Notes: generated from the sequence alone by a model not told the origin. A stretch of DNA of 10,510 bases from Intestinibacillus sp050255995 (GCA_050255995.1 JBFWIM010000064.1:1-10510); one strand, 5' to 3'. Positions 1 to 6,191 are shown, counted from the stretch's first letter. Program-made: numbers and translations.

Positions 1-479
1 CGGCTGTCCACTTTGACGATGCGGGTTCCCCGGATCACCTGCCCGTGTACCACGGCGGCGACGCCCCGGTAATCCTCGCAGGCGACGCGGAATGCGCTCA
101 GCAGGTTGCCCTCGGCGTCGGAATCCTCCGCGCCTACCGGGCGCTGCGCCCCGGTCAGGATGACGGGCTTCGGGAAATTGCGCAACACGTGGCTGAACAG
201 CGTGGCCGTGTGCGCGAGGGTATCCGTGCCGTGGGTGATGACAAAGCCGTCGTAGCAATCACGGTTGTCCCAGATGATGCGCGCGATGCACATGCGGTGC
301 TCGACCGTCATGTCGGTCGAATCGACGCTCATGGGATTGTTGATGGTGACCTTGCAGATGTGCTGGAGCTGCGGCACGAATTCCAGCAGCTCCTCGCCTG
401 TCAGGGCGGGCGCGAGGCCGTGTCCCGTCTGCCGGCACGCGATGGTGCCGCCGGTAGCCAGCATCAGAATATGTTTCAA
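1..479 (-). CDS. ansA: L-asparaginase, N-terminal part (runs off the left edge)
   Basis: Hydrolyses L-asparagine to aspartate and ammonia. The 159 readable residues carry both signatures of the family: LATGGTIAC near the N-terminus with the nucleophile threonine at residue 12, and ITHGTDTLAHTA with the T85-D86 pair of the second catalytic half. The substrate-loop VDSTDMT (residues 52-58) and LTGAQRP (108-114) are also present. There is no signal peptide, so the enzyme should be cytoplasmic (type I-like). No ATG fits; I chose TTG at 477-479 because it precedes the conserved KHILMLATGG start and has a GAGGGG ribosome binding site about 9 bases upstream. It starts 26 bases after the stop of the alcohol dehydrogenase gene on the same strand, so the two are probably co-transcribed. 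The C-terminal half lies outside the window. Family assignment is firm; the symbol follows the type I naming. Confidence 0.9.
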   Translation of the reverse strand, partial: MKHILMLATGGTIACRQTGHGLAPALTGEELLEFVPQLQHICKVTINNPMSVDSTDMTVEHRMCIARIIWDNRDCYDGFVITHGTDTLAHTATLFSHVLRNFPKPVILTGAQRPVGAEDSDAEGNLLSAFRVACEDYRGVAAVVHGQVIRGTRIVKVDS

Positions 480-505
480 ACCAGTTTTTCCCCTCTTATC
501 AACGT

Positions 506-1666
506 TTAACGGAAACTCTTTTGGAAAATTGCGATCACCTCGTCACGGGTAAGCGGCCTGCGGTCGGCCTTGAACAGGCCGCCCATGGTGTTCATCGCAT
601 TGTCGGCGTATTTACCGAAATCCTCGCCTGTGATGCCGTATTCGCTCATCCTGAGGCCGTCGACGTGGCAGGCCTTTTGCAGGCCGGACAGCAGGCGGAC
701 AAAATCCATCGGGTCCGCGGCGTCCTTTTTGCCCAGCGCGCGCGCCATGTCGACCAGACGGCCGGCGCATTCCGGGATCGCTGCCTGGAACGTGAAATAC
801 TCGACGGAAAGCATGATGAGGCCCGCGCCGTGCGGCAGCTTATGGTGCAGCGCGCTCATGGCGTGCTCCATGCCATGCTCGGACGCCATGGAGGACAGGC
901 TTTCGACAAAGCCGGCCAGCGTGTTCGCCAGCGCCACGTCGGTACGCGCGTCAAGGTTTTCGCCGTTGTTCACCGCTTCGGCAAGGCTCTTGCCGATCAG
1001 CTCGATGGCTTTCAGCGCATACATGTCCGAAATGGGGTTGGCCTGTCTGGCAATATAGCCCTCCGCCGCGTGGAACAGCGCGTCAAAGCCCTGAAAAGCA
1101 GTCATAAGGGGCGGCACGCTGACCATGAACTCCGGATCGACAATCGACAGGGCGGGGAAGGTGCCCTCGTAGCCGCCGCCGATCTTTTCCTCGCCGTTCG
1201 TCACAACGGTCCAGGGATCGGCTTCGGTGCCGGTGCCCGCCGTCGTGGTGATGGCGACGATGGGCAGCGGATGGTTCGGCGGACGCTTGCCCTTGCCGGA
1301 GCCGCCGTATACATAATCCCAGTATTCGCCGTCGTTGACCGCGAGGATCGCCGTGGCCTTGGCCGTGTCGATGGAAGAGCCGCCGCCAAGGCCGACCACA
1401 AAGTCGCAGCCATGCGCGCGGCACAGCGCGGCGCACTCGTTAACATTTTGCAGCGAGGGGTTGGGCTGTACTTTATCGTACAGAACAACCTCCGCGCCGC
1501 TCTGCGCAAGCAGCGCGCGAACCTTGTCCACATAGCCGAGGCGCGTGGTGGAGCTGCCGCCCGTCACCAGCAGGGCTTTTTTACCCGGAAGACGGCCGCG
1601 TCCGAGCTTCTGAACGCTGCCGGGACCAAAGAAAATGCGGGTTGGCATATAATAACTGAAATTCAT
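506..1666 (-). CDS. Iron-containing alcohol dehydrogenase (Fe-ADH family)
   Basis: A 386-aa cytoplasmic oxidoreductase that interconverts an alcohol and an aldehyde or ketone using a nicotinamide cofactor. The length is normal for the family. The N-terminal Rossmann-like half has the GGGSSIDTAKA phosphate-binding loop (residues 94-104) and TTTAGTGTEAD (140-150). The C-terminal half supplies the metal ligands, seen as D195 and H199 (GFDALFHAAEGY), H264 (EHGMEHA) and H279 (LPHGAG), matching the Asp-His-His-His set of FucO. After the first beta strand (LLVTGG, 32-37) there is glycine where NAD-specific members such as FucO have aspartate, so NADP(H) use is likely, as in YqhD; this is inference. 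Start ATG at 1664-1666 has GGAGG seven bases upstream. The asparaginase gene follows in the same operon. The substrate (butanol, propanediol or another) cannot be read from the sequence. Confidence 0.93.
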   Translation of the reverse strand: MNFSYYMPTRIFFGPGSVQKLGRGRLPGKKALLVTGGSSTTRLGYVDKVRALLAQSGAEVVLYDKVQPNPSLQNVNECAALCRAHGCDFVVGLGGGSSIDTAKATAILAVNDGEYWDYVYGGSGKGKRPPNHPLPIVAITTTAGTGTEADPWTVVTNGEEKIGGGYEGTFPALSIVDPEFMVSVPPLMTAFQGFDALFHAAEGYIARQANPISDMYALKAIELIGKSLAEAVNNGENLDARTDVALANTLAGFVESLSSMASEHGMEHAMSALHHKLPHGAGLIMLSVEYFTFQAAIPECAGRLVDMARALGKKDAADPMDFVRLLSGLQKACHVDGLRMSEYGITGEDFGKYADNAMNTMGGLFKADRRPLTRDEVIAIFQKSFR

Positions 1667-1711
1667 AGGAATCCCTCCGTGTCACGATATCAAAAAATCG
1701 CCGTTACTTTT

Positions 1712-1720
1712 ATTATAGCA
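1712..1720 (-). promoter_or_regulatory. Extended -10 promoter for the alcohol dehydrogenase-asparaginase operon
   Basis: Read on the minus strand, TGC-TATAAT forms a perfect -10 box (1712-1717) with the extended TG element (1719-1720). The hexamer 17 bases upstream is a weak -35 (TTTTAA). Transcription would start near 1705, giving a leader of about 40 bases before the ATG at 1666. It lies back to back with the rightward promoter at 1796-1824. Confidence 0.6.
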
Positions 1721-1795
1721 AACGCAAATCACTTTTAAAAGCCTTATTTTACAAATTTTCATCGGTCTTTTTGTACCCTTTTTTTAGTTTTCCGC

Positions 1796-1824
1796 TTGAC
1801 ATAGGATGCACAAAATGCTATTAT
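1796..1824 (+). promoter_or_regulatory. Strong sigma-A promoter driving the long candidate RNA
   Basis: TTGACA at 1796-1801, a 17-base spacer and TATTAT at 1819-1824 match the consensus at 11 of 12 positions. T-rich tracts just upstream (about 1768-1790) resemble an UP element. The expected start is the A at about 1831. No start codon with a good ribosome binding site follows for more than a kilobase, so the promoter appears to serve an RNA rather than a protein. Confidence 0.75.
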
Positions 1825-1844
1825 GATTACACAAAGAAACTGTA

Positions 1845-1864
1845 GGAGTTCACAAAAGAACTCC
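1845..1864 (+). other. Perfect 7-bp hairpin at the 5' end of the candidate RNA
   Basis: GGAGTTC (1845-1851) and GAACTCC (1858-1864) are perfectly complementary around the loop ACAAAA. It starts about 14 bases after the predicted transcription start, a typical position for a stabilising 5' stem. There is no T-run after it, so it is not a terminator. Confidence 0.6.
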
Positions 1865-2270
1865 CGTCAGATTCGCAGGAAAGGGGTGGGTCCAGTGATC
1901 TCAGAGCAGCAGCACTTCCAGGAGGCAGGGCTCGCCGGAACGCTGTAACGTAACGTCCCTTCTTCATTCGCGGAGCGGATGTAGACCCGCCCGCATTCCC
2001 ATACTGTATTTTATATAGAGTACCAGGAAAGTGAGTGAGCAAGTGACCTTACAAAAAACAGCAGACCCGAGCGAGGTTCACCCATTCGTTTCAAGGCATG
2101 TTTCCACAGAATGAAGCAACACGGCAACTCCAGGGGTGATTCCCCCTTCGATCAAGAATCGTAAGTGATATTCCGTGATTGCGGCTGCGATACAAGTCGG
2201 GAACGAAAAGCGAACGCACCGACAGACCTTTCCGGAAACCGCGACCAAAAGCGGAACGGTTCAGCAAAGC

Positions 2271-2487
2271 GGCAAAACTCTTCCGAAACCAAGTTCAAGG
2301 CGAAACAGAAGCGCACTGAAAGCACTCAAAAAGGGTCAAAAGCTTTTGAAGCATAGCAGCGATAATAACCGCCGCAGTTTCTGAAAAAAGCACAATAACC
2401 TCTATGAGCAGGCAGACAGGCAACGACTTTAACCAGTTCGCCGAGGAACCGTTTCCGAACACTTCCACGCATCGGCCAAAGCAGTTT
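2271..2487 (+). repeat. Tandem duplication, unit A (217 bases)
   Basis: Unit A begins GGCAAAACTCTTCCG and is followed without gap by unit B at an exact offset of 217 bases. Positions 2271-2460 and 2488-2677 differ at nine of 190 sites with no insertion or deletion, and eight of the nine are transitions. The last 27 bases (2461-2487 against 2678-2704) are clearly related but more diverged. The unit contains the 14-base palindrome TCAAAAGCTTTTGA (2336-2349) and a GTTC...GGAA-CCGT-TTCC-GAAC bulged stem (2436-2460). Confidence 0.9.
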
Positions 2488-2704
2488 GGCGAAACTCTTC
2501 CGAAACCAAGTTCAAGGCGAAGCAAAAGCGCACTGGAAGCATTCAAAAAGAGTCAAAAGCTTTTGAAGCATAGCAGCGATAACAACCGCCGCAGTTTCTG
2601 AAAAAAGCGCAATAAACTCTATGAGCAGGCAGACAGGCAACGACTTTAACCAGTTCGCCGAGGAACCGTTTCCGAACGTTTTCACACATCAGCCGCAACA
2701 GACC
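2488..2704 (+). repeat. Tandem duplication, unit B (217 bases)
   Basis: Second copy of the unit, with the palindrome at 2553-2566 and the GGAA-CCGT-TTCC hairpin at 2662-2673. In the only frame open through both copies, six of seven differences in the first 114 bases change an amino acid (for example Lys/Glu twice, Ser/Asn, Lys/Arg, Leu/Phe), so no protein constraint is visible. The sequence after 2704 may hold a third, much decayed copy: a similar GAGGAA-N4-TTCC element recurs at 2769-2782. Confidence 0.9.
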
Positions 2705-3097
2705 GAAATGCTCAGAAAACCCAAGCAGCGACCGGAAAAATCCGCAAACCGACCGTATCCCGAGATCCGAGGAAGGATTTCCTATCCGGGAGTGCATCCA
2801 AAACGGAGCAGGGAAAAGGTTCCTGATCAGAGGGCATTGTAAAGAGAGTAAGGGCGCAGAAGCATAAAACCCCAAACGCCCGAACAAGAGATTTGGCGAT
2901 TCGCCGATGGGCGTGCCGATGGGCAACAGATCGACCAAAGCAATGCAGGCCGAACGGATCAAGCGCATTCGCAGCAAAAATCCAAACACGGCGACGGTAC
3001 GGAAAAAGCGAACCGGCGACCCTGCCAAATGGAAGTCATTCCAAAAAATCTGAGAAAAGGAATTACTAAATGGAACAATTTCATATGGAAGTTGGTT

Positions 3098-3128
3098 AAG
3101 CGCCCTGTCCGTTGGAGGCAGGGCGCTT
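3098..3128 (+). terminator. Intrinsic terminator-like hairpin ending the candidate RNA
   Basis: AAGCGCCCTG (3098-3107) pairs perfectly with CAGGGCGCTT (3119-3128), and TCC/GGA in the loop can extend the stem. The T-rich tail (TTTCAGATTTCTTTTTC, about 3135-3150) begins some bases downstream instead of directly, so termination strength is uncertain. On the minus strand no T-run follows, so the rightward reading is preferred. Confidence 0.55.
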
Positions 3129-3151
3129 GATGCATTTCAGATTTCTTTTTC

Positions 3152-3216
3152 TCACCGCAGGGCATATCTGGATTCACGAGAACCCCATCCCGTCAGGATG
3201 GGGTTCTTTGCGGTGA
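3152..3216. repeat. Nested inverted repeat between convergent transcription units
   Basis: A 12-bp perfect stem, AGAACCCCATCC (3179-3190) with GGATGGGGTTCT (3196-3207) and loop CGTCA, sits inside an 8-bp outer repeat, TCACCGCA (3152-3159) with TGCGGTGA (3209-3216). It lies between the rightward candidate RNA and the leftward gene ending at 3243, where a bidirectional terminator would be expected. Neither strand shows a proper T-run after the stem. It could be a factor-assisted terminator, a repetitive extragenic element or an RNA processing site. Confidence 0.55.
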
Positions 3217-3242
3217 TACGCAGGAAAGTCCGGATGTTTTCG

Positions 3243-3746
3243 TCATTTGCCGTTCTTGTAACGCGGCACGTAGTCCAGCTCCTGCAACAGGCTGCCAAGC
3301 ACGCGCAGCCGCTCAGACAAAAACTCGTCGTTTTCCGCCAGCGCATTGTAGAAGAGCTGGATATCCTCGTCGATCATCGGGTTATCCGTGCACACCGCGA
3401 CGGTCATTGCGTCACCCTGCAGGCCGACCCGGTCAATCTGCGGATTTTCCGGATCATACAGCTTGGGATAACGGTACGCATCCCGGAAATACATCTTGGC
3501 GCGGCACAGCAGAATGGCGAGATCGACCACGCGGTGCATGGGCAGCTCCTCCGACTGCCGCGACCATTTTTCACCGGTGTGCCGCCAGACCTTGGCGGAA
3601 ATATCGACCTTGCCGCGGTCGTTCCACTGCGCAAGGCCGAGCGACAGCCCCTTTGCGTCGGTATTGTAGGCGTTGCGGCCATCTATGTTCTCATAATTTT
3701 CCGAAACGATAACCGGCTTGTGTTTGAGTGTGGTGGGGATATTCAT
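3243..3746 (-). CDS. Conserved hypothetical protein, 167 aa
   Basis: I do not know its function. It is a soluble, charged protein without signal peptide or membrane segment. Recognisable stretches are the N-terminal IPTTLKHKPVIVSENYENIDGRN (first half residues 3-14), then GLSLGLAQWNDRGKVDIS, KVWRHTGEKWSRQSEELP and HRVVDLAILLCRA, and a C-terminal half with YPKLYDPENPQIDRVGLQGD. From memory this resembles a small uncharacterised family in Firmicutes (possibly the one catalogued as DUF6530), but I cannot verify that. The ATG at 3744-3746 has AAAGGAG about eight bases upstream, and a consensus promoter lies at 3797-3825, so it is a real, monocistronic gene. The operator-like repeat array in its leader suggests regulated expression. 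No neighbour hints at its pathway. Confidence 0.85.
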   Translation of the reverse strand: MNIPTTLKHKPVIVSENYENIDGRNAYNTDAKGLSLGLAQWNDRGKVDISAKVWRHTGEKWSRQSEELPMHRVVDLAILLCRAKMYFRDAYRYPKLYDPENPQIDRVGLQGDAMTVAVCTDNPMIDEDIQLFYNALAENDEFLSERLRVLGSLLQELDYVPRYKNGK

Positions 3747-3770
3747 GATCCCACTCCTTTCGCTTTGTAT

Positions 3771-3800
3771 TTACTTATTTACTAAATTACTAACTTAGTA
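3771..3800. promoter_or_regulatory. Operator-like repeat array in the leader of the 167-aa protein gene
   Basis: Three tandem 8-base units (TTACTTAT, TTACTAAA, TTACTAAC; 3771-3794) run into the palindrome TACTAACTTAGTA (3788-3800), which overlaps the -10 box. In the direction of the gene this lies from the -10 box through the transcription start. The regular spacing and overlap suggest binding of a repressor, which is inference; no cognate regulator is adjacent. Confidence 0.5.
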
Positions 3801-3825
3801 TAGCACGCCGCCACAGGTTCGTCAA
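3797..3825 (-). promoter_or_regulatory. Consensus promoter of the 167-aa protein gene
   Basis: On the minus strand TTGACG (3820-3825), a 17-base spacer and TATACT (3797-3802) match the sigma-A consensus at 10 of 12 positions. Transcription would start near 3790, about 44 bases ahead of the ATG. Confidence 0.75.
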
Positions 3826-3867
3826 GCCCCCGCGGTGAACTGTCTTTTTCCTGCGCACGCTCCACCG

Positions 3868-3900
3868 TTTTGTCAACCGGAGGACACAAAACTGACAAAA
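3868..3900. promoter_or_regulatory. Inverted repeat upstream of the two-component operon
   Basis: TTTTGTCA (3868-3875) and TGACAAAA (3893-3900) form a perfect 8-bp inverted repeat with a 17-base gap, just upstream of the likely -35 box of the response regulator gene. A further TGTCA lies in that -35 box (3915-3919). OmpR-type regulators often bind paired half-sites upstream of their own promoter, so autoregulation is plausible; this is inference. Confidence 0.35.
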
Positions 3901-3913
3901 TCCTGGGGTATGA

Positions 3914-3943
3914 TTGTCATAAACAAAGAAATTGTGGTACACT
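3914..3943 (+). promoter_or_regulatory. Probable promoter of the two-component operon
   Basis: TTGTCA (3914-3919), an 18-base spacer and TACACT (3938-3943) form a moderate sigma-A promoter, with the start expected near 3950. This gives a short leader with AGGGAGG (3968-3974) before the ATG at 3985. Confidence 0.5.
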
Positions 3944-3984
3944 GTATCCAAAGAGACAGGTACCTGCAGGGAGGATATAGAACC

Positions 3985-4668
3985 ATGGGAACAATTCTTC
4001 TGGCCGACGACGAGGCGCGCATCCGCCGTCTGGTGATTGACTTTTTAAAGCGGGACGGCCACACGATCATAGAGGCTGCGGACGGCACTCAGGCTATCGA
4101 CCTGCTGGACCGTCAGCGCGTGCGCTTTGATCTGGTGATTTTGGACGTAATGATGCCCGGAGCGGACGGGTTTGCCGTGCTGCGCCATATCCGCGAAACC
4201 GAAGAGGGACGGCACATGCCCGTCATGATGCTGACCGCCCGCGCCGAAGATATGGACGAGGTGTACGGCCTGGAGCAGGGTGCGGACGATTATGTAACCA
4301 AGCCGTTTTCCCCGCTTGTTCTGGCGGCGCGCGTTAAAACCCTGCTGGCGCGCCACGGCAAGGAGGAACGGACGATCGAAACCTTCGGCCCGCTGACCAT
4401 CGACGAAATGCGGCGCGAGGTCATGGTGGGCGGTGCGCCTGCCGAACTGACGCCCAAGGAATATGAACTGCTCATTTACTTTAAAAATAACAAAAACATC
4501 GCCCTTTCGCGCGAAAGCATCTTAAATGCGGTGTGGGGCTACGACTATTTCGGCGACCTGCGCACCGTGGACACGCATGTCAAAAAGCTGCGCGCCAAGC
4601 TCGGCGCCAGCGGCGCGATGATCGAGACCGTCCGCGGCTATGGCTACCGGTTTGAGGCGACTGCATGA
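3985..4668 (+). CDS. OmpR/PhoB-family response regulator
   Basis: A 227-aa DNA-binding transcription regulator, the output half of a two-component system. The receiver domain (about 1-120) has the acidic pair D8-D9, phospho-acceptor D54 in LVILDVMMPGADG, switch threonine T84 (MMLTARAED) and K106-P107 (YVTKPFSP). The C-terminal winged-helix domain (about 131-225) shows LTPKEYELL, NAVWGYDYFGDLRTVDTHVKK (first half) and the terminal ETVRGYGYRF, all typical of Trans_reg_C. I chose ATG 3985 because the reading frame extends upstream to 3835 but that extension crosses the predicted promoter, whereas 3985 has AGGGAGG ten bases ahead and starts with the conserved TILLADDE. Its stop overlaps the ATG of the kinase gene. 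The regulon is unknown; an inverted repeat at 3868-3900 may be an autoregulatory site. Confidence 0.95.
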   Translation: MGTILLADDEARIRRLVIDFLKRDGHTIIEAADGTQAIDLLDRQRVRFDLVILDVMMPGADGFAVLRHIRETEEGRHMPVMMLTARAEDMDEVYGLEQGADDYVTKPFSPLVLAARVKTLLARHGKEERTIETFGPLTIDEMRREVMVGGAPAELTPKEYELLIYFKNNKNIALSRESILNAVWGYDYFGDLRTVDTHVKKLRAKLGASGAMIETVRGYGYRFEATA

Positions 4669-6191
4669 AGCACTCGATAAAGTTTAAATTCTTTGTCATT
4701 ATCGTAGCCATTGCCTTCGCTTTTATCAGCATTCTTACCTTTCTGAATGTATTCTTTTACGACGATTACTATCTTTATGAGCGCCGCGGGGCGCTTGCCG
4801 ACATTTATCACAGCGTCAACGCCCAGTACGACGGCACTGTAGACGACATTTCGGATCGGCTTGAGCTGCTGGAAAACACAACCGGTGTGCGCCTGTCCAT
4901 TCTCGCGGCGGGCGGCGAAATCAAATACGATTCCATTTTCCGTGAGCAATCGGGCCGTCTGATCCGCCCAAACGGCAACCTGCAGACCATCCGCCTGTAT
5001 GACTTTCCGCTGGATGGCGCCGAGGTGACCCAGCAAAATCTGACGGAAATGAAAGCGCAGGGTTACACCTATGTGCAGGTGCCCGATCAGCGTCCGACAG
5101 TCGACAATCCGCCGAACGGGGGGTTCCTGTGCCTCGCCGGCCTGCTCGCGGGCGGCAAGGAAATGCTGGTGGCCCGCGTACCGATGTCTTATCTGCGGCA
5201 GAACTCGTCCTTCAACCTGACGTTTCTGCTGATCACCGGCCTGCTGACGCTCTCCGTGTGCATTGTTCTGGCATATTTTCTGTCGCGCCAGTTCACCCGT
5301 CCGCTTATCAAGATGGAGGAAATCGCGACCGCCATGGCCGATCTTGATTTCTCCCAAAAATACGAGGGCCGGGCAAAGGACGAAATCGGACGGCTCGGCG
5401 AGAGCATCAACCGCTTGAGCGAGCATCTGAAGGAATCCATCACCGCGCTGCAAAGCACCAACGAAAGCCTGGCGCGCGAGGTGGACGAAAAGGAGCGCAT
5501 CGACAGCATGCGCCGCGAATTTATCGTCAATGTCTCGCATGAGCTCAAAACCCCGATCGCGCTCATCCAGGGCTATGCGGAGGGTCTGCGGGTCGGCGTG
5601 ACGGACAACGAGGCCGACCGCGAATATTACTGTGACACCATTGTCGACGAGGCGCAGCGCATGAATCATCTGGTTATGCAGCTTTTAAATCTTTCCAAGC
5701 TGGAGCTCGGGCGCGAGGTTCCGGAGCCTATGGACGTCGACCTGTACGCCCTTTGCCGCGGCGTAGCGGAGAAAACCGCCGTTTTGCGCGGCGAGCGTGG
5801 CCAAAGCATTGAATATGCGCATACGCACGAGATCATGTATGCCGATTACGGCATGTTGGAGCAGGTGGTAACCAATTTTGTTTCAAATTCCATCCGCTAC
5901 ACGCCCGAGGGCGGCAAAATCGTGCTGTCCGCCCAGACCGAGCCGGGCGGCGCGGTCACGCTTTCTGTCATGAACGAGGGCGAACATATCGCCGAGCAGG
6001 ATCTCACCATGATTTTTGAGAAATTCTACCGTACCGACAAGGCGCGCAGCCGCGAATCCGGCGGCACGGGCATCGGCCTGTCCATTGTCCGGGCGATCGC
6101 GGATGCGCACGGCGGTGCGTGCGGCGCGGAAAATGTCGAAGGCGGCGTGCGGTTCTGGTTCCGCGTGCCGGGGAAACAGGCCACCGCCTGA
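4665..6191 (+). CDS. Membrane-bound sensor histidine kinase
   Basis: A 508-aa partner of the response regulator, translationally coupled through an ATGA overlap. An N-terminal membrane helix (about 8-32) is followed by an extracytoplasmic sensing domain of some 150 residues (33-183), a second helix (184-206), a HAMP linker (207-260) and a coiled stretch leading to the dimerisation domain. The H box is VSHELKTP with phospho-accepting H292. The ATPase domain has the N box (NFVSNSIRYT, N404 and N408), a G1 motif in the form MNEGEHI, the F box FEKFYR (451-456) and G2 GGTGIGLSI (466-474). All residues needed for autophosphorylation are present. The G1 form NEG instead of DxG is common in VanS-like kinases of Firmicutes. 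The sensing domain matches no fold I recognise, so the stimulus is unknown. A strong terminator follows at 6252-6289. Confidence 0.95.
   Translation: MKHSIKFKFFVIIVAIAFAFISILTFLNVFFYDDYYLYERRGALADIYHSVNAQYDGTVDDISDRLELLENTTGVRLSILAAGGEIKYDSIFREQSGRLIRPNGNLQTIRLYDFPLDGAEVTQQNLTEMKAQGYTYVQVPDQRPTVDNPPNGGFLCLAGLLAGGKEMLVARVPMSYLRQNSSFNLTFLLITGLLTLSVCIVLAYFLSRQFTRPLIKMEEIATAMADLDFSQKYEGRAKDEIGRLGESINRLSEHLKESITALQSTNESLAREVDEKERIDSMRREFIVNVSHELKTPIALIQGYAEGLRVGVTDNEADREYYCDTIVDEAQRMNHLVMQLLNLSKLELGREVPEPMDVDLYALCRGVAEKTAVLRGERGQSIEYAHTHEIMYADYGMLEQVVTNFVSNSIRYTPEGGKIVLSAQTEPGGAVTLSVMNEGEHIAEQDLTMIFEKFYRTDKARSRESGGTGIGLSIVRAIADAHGGACGAENVEGGVRFWFRVPGKQATA

Larger units (their letters stand above)
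1831..3140 (+). ncRNA. Candidate long structured non-coding RNA (about 1.3 kb), class unknown
   Basis: A discrete transcription unit is visible: consensus promoter at 1796-1824, then about 1.3 kb without a credible protein gene, then a 10-bp GC-rich hairpin at 3098-3128. The RNA strand is A-rich and T-poor (26 A against 7 T in 2281-2340), unlike the GC-rich genes on either side. Many local hairpins can be drawn: GGAGTTC/GAACTCC at 1845-1864, an 8-bp stem with one bulged A at 1970-1994, AGGGG/CCCCT at 2132-2147, CGAT/ATCG at 2149-2161, CCGC/GCGG at 2239-2254, and four GGAA-N4-TTCC hairpins. The short open frames inside lack ribosome binding sites. The 217-base internal duplication changes amino acids at nearly every difference, which argues against translation. 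It is not RNase P RNA, tmRNA, SRP RNA or 6S RNA as far as I can see. ROOL, GOLLD and OLE are known large RNAs of similar style, but I cannot confirm a match. A degenerate non-functional region is the main alternative. Confidence 0.55.

Noticed and set aside
521..1738. 405-codon plus-strand frame opposite the alcohol dehydrogenase
   Set aside because: Antisense to a gene with all family motifs; long antisense frames are common in GC-rich genes.
2404..2601. 65-codon frame on the plus strand inside the duplicated region, with related frames at 2175-2384 and 2621-2842
   Set aside because: No ribosome binding site ahead of the starts, frames carried along by the duplication, and nearly all differences between copies change the amino acid.
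2271..2704. Repeat array as a possible CRISPR
   Set aside because: Only two units, each 217 bases, joined directly without spacers.
2543..3028. 161-codon frame on the minus strand opposite the candidate RNA
   Set aside because: TTG start without a ribosome binding site, no family resemblance, unusual composition, and it overlaps the strand with promoter, terminator and hairpins for rightward transcription.
1831..3140. Group I or group II intron, tmRNA, SRP RNA or 6S RNA as an explanation of the structured region
   Set aside because: I found no intron domain V or P7-like core, no intron-encoded protein, no tmRNA tag frame or tRNA-like ends, and no SRP Alu or S-domain motif; a covariance-model search would settle it.
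3222..3233. AGGAAAGTCCGG, similar to a conserved block of RNase P RNA
   Set aside because: None of the other conserved RNase P blocks is nearby and the match lies next to the end of a protein gene; taken as chance.
3835..3984. 50-codon N-terminal extension of the response regulator
   Set aside because: It crosses the predicted promoter and is not part of a receiver domain; ATG 3985 has a ribosome binding site and the conserved start.
4644..5669. 341-codon minus-strand frame opposite the sensor kinase
   Set aside because: Antisense to a complete kinase; the product resembles no family and has no promoter or ribosome binding site.
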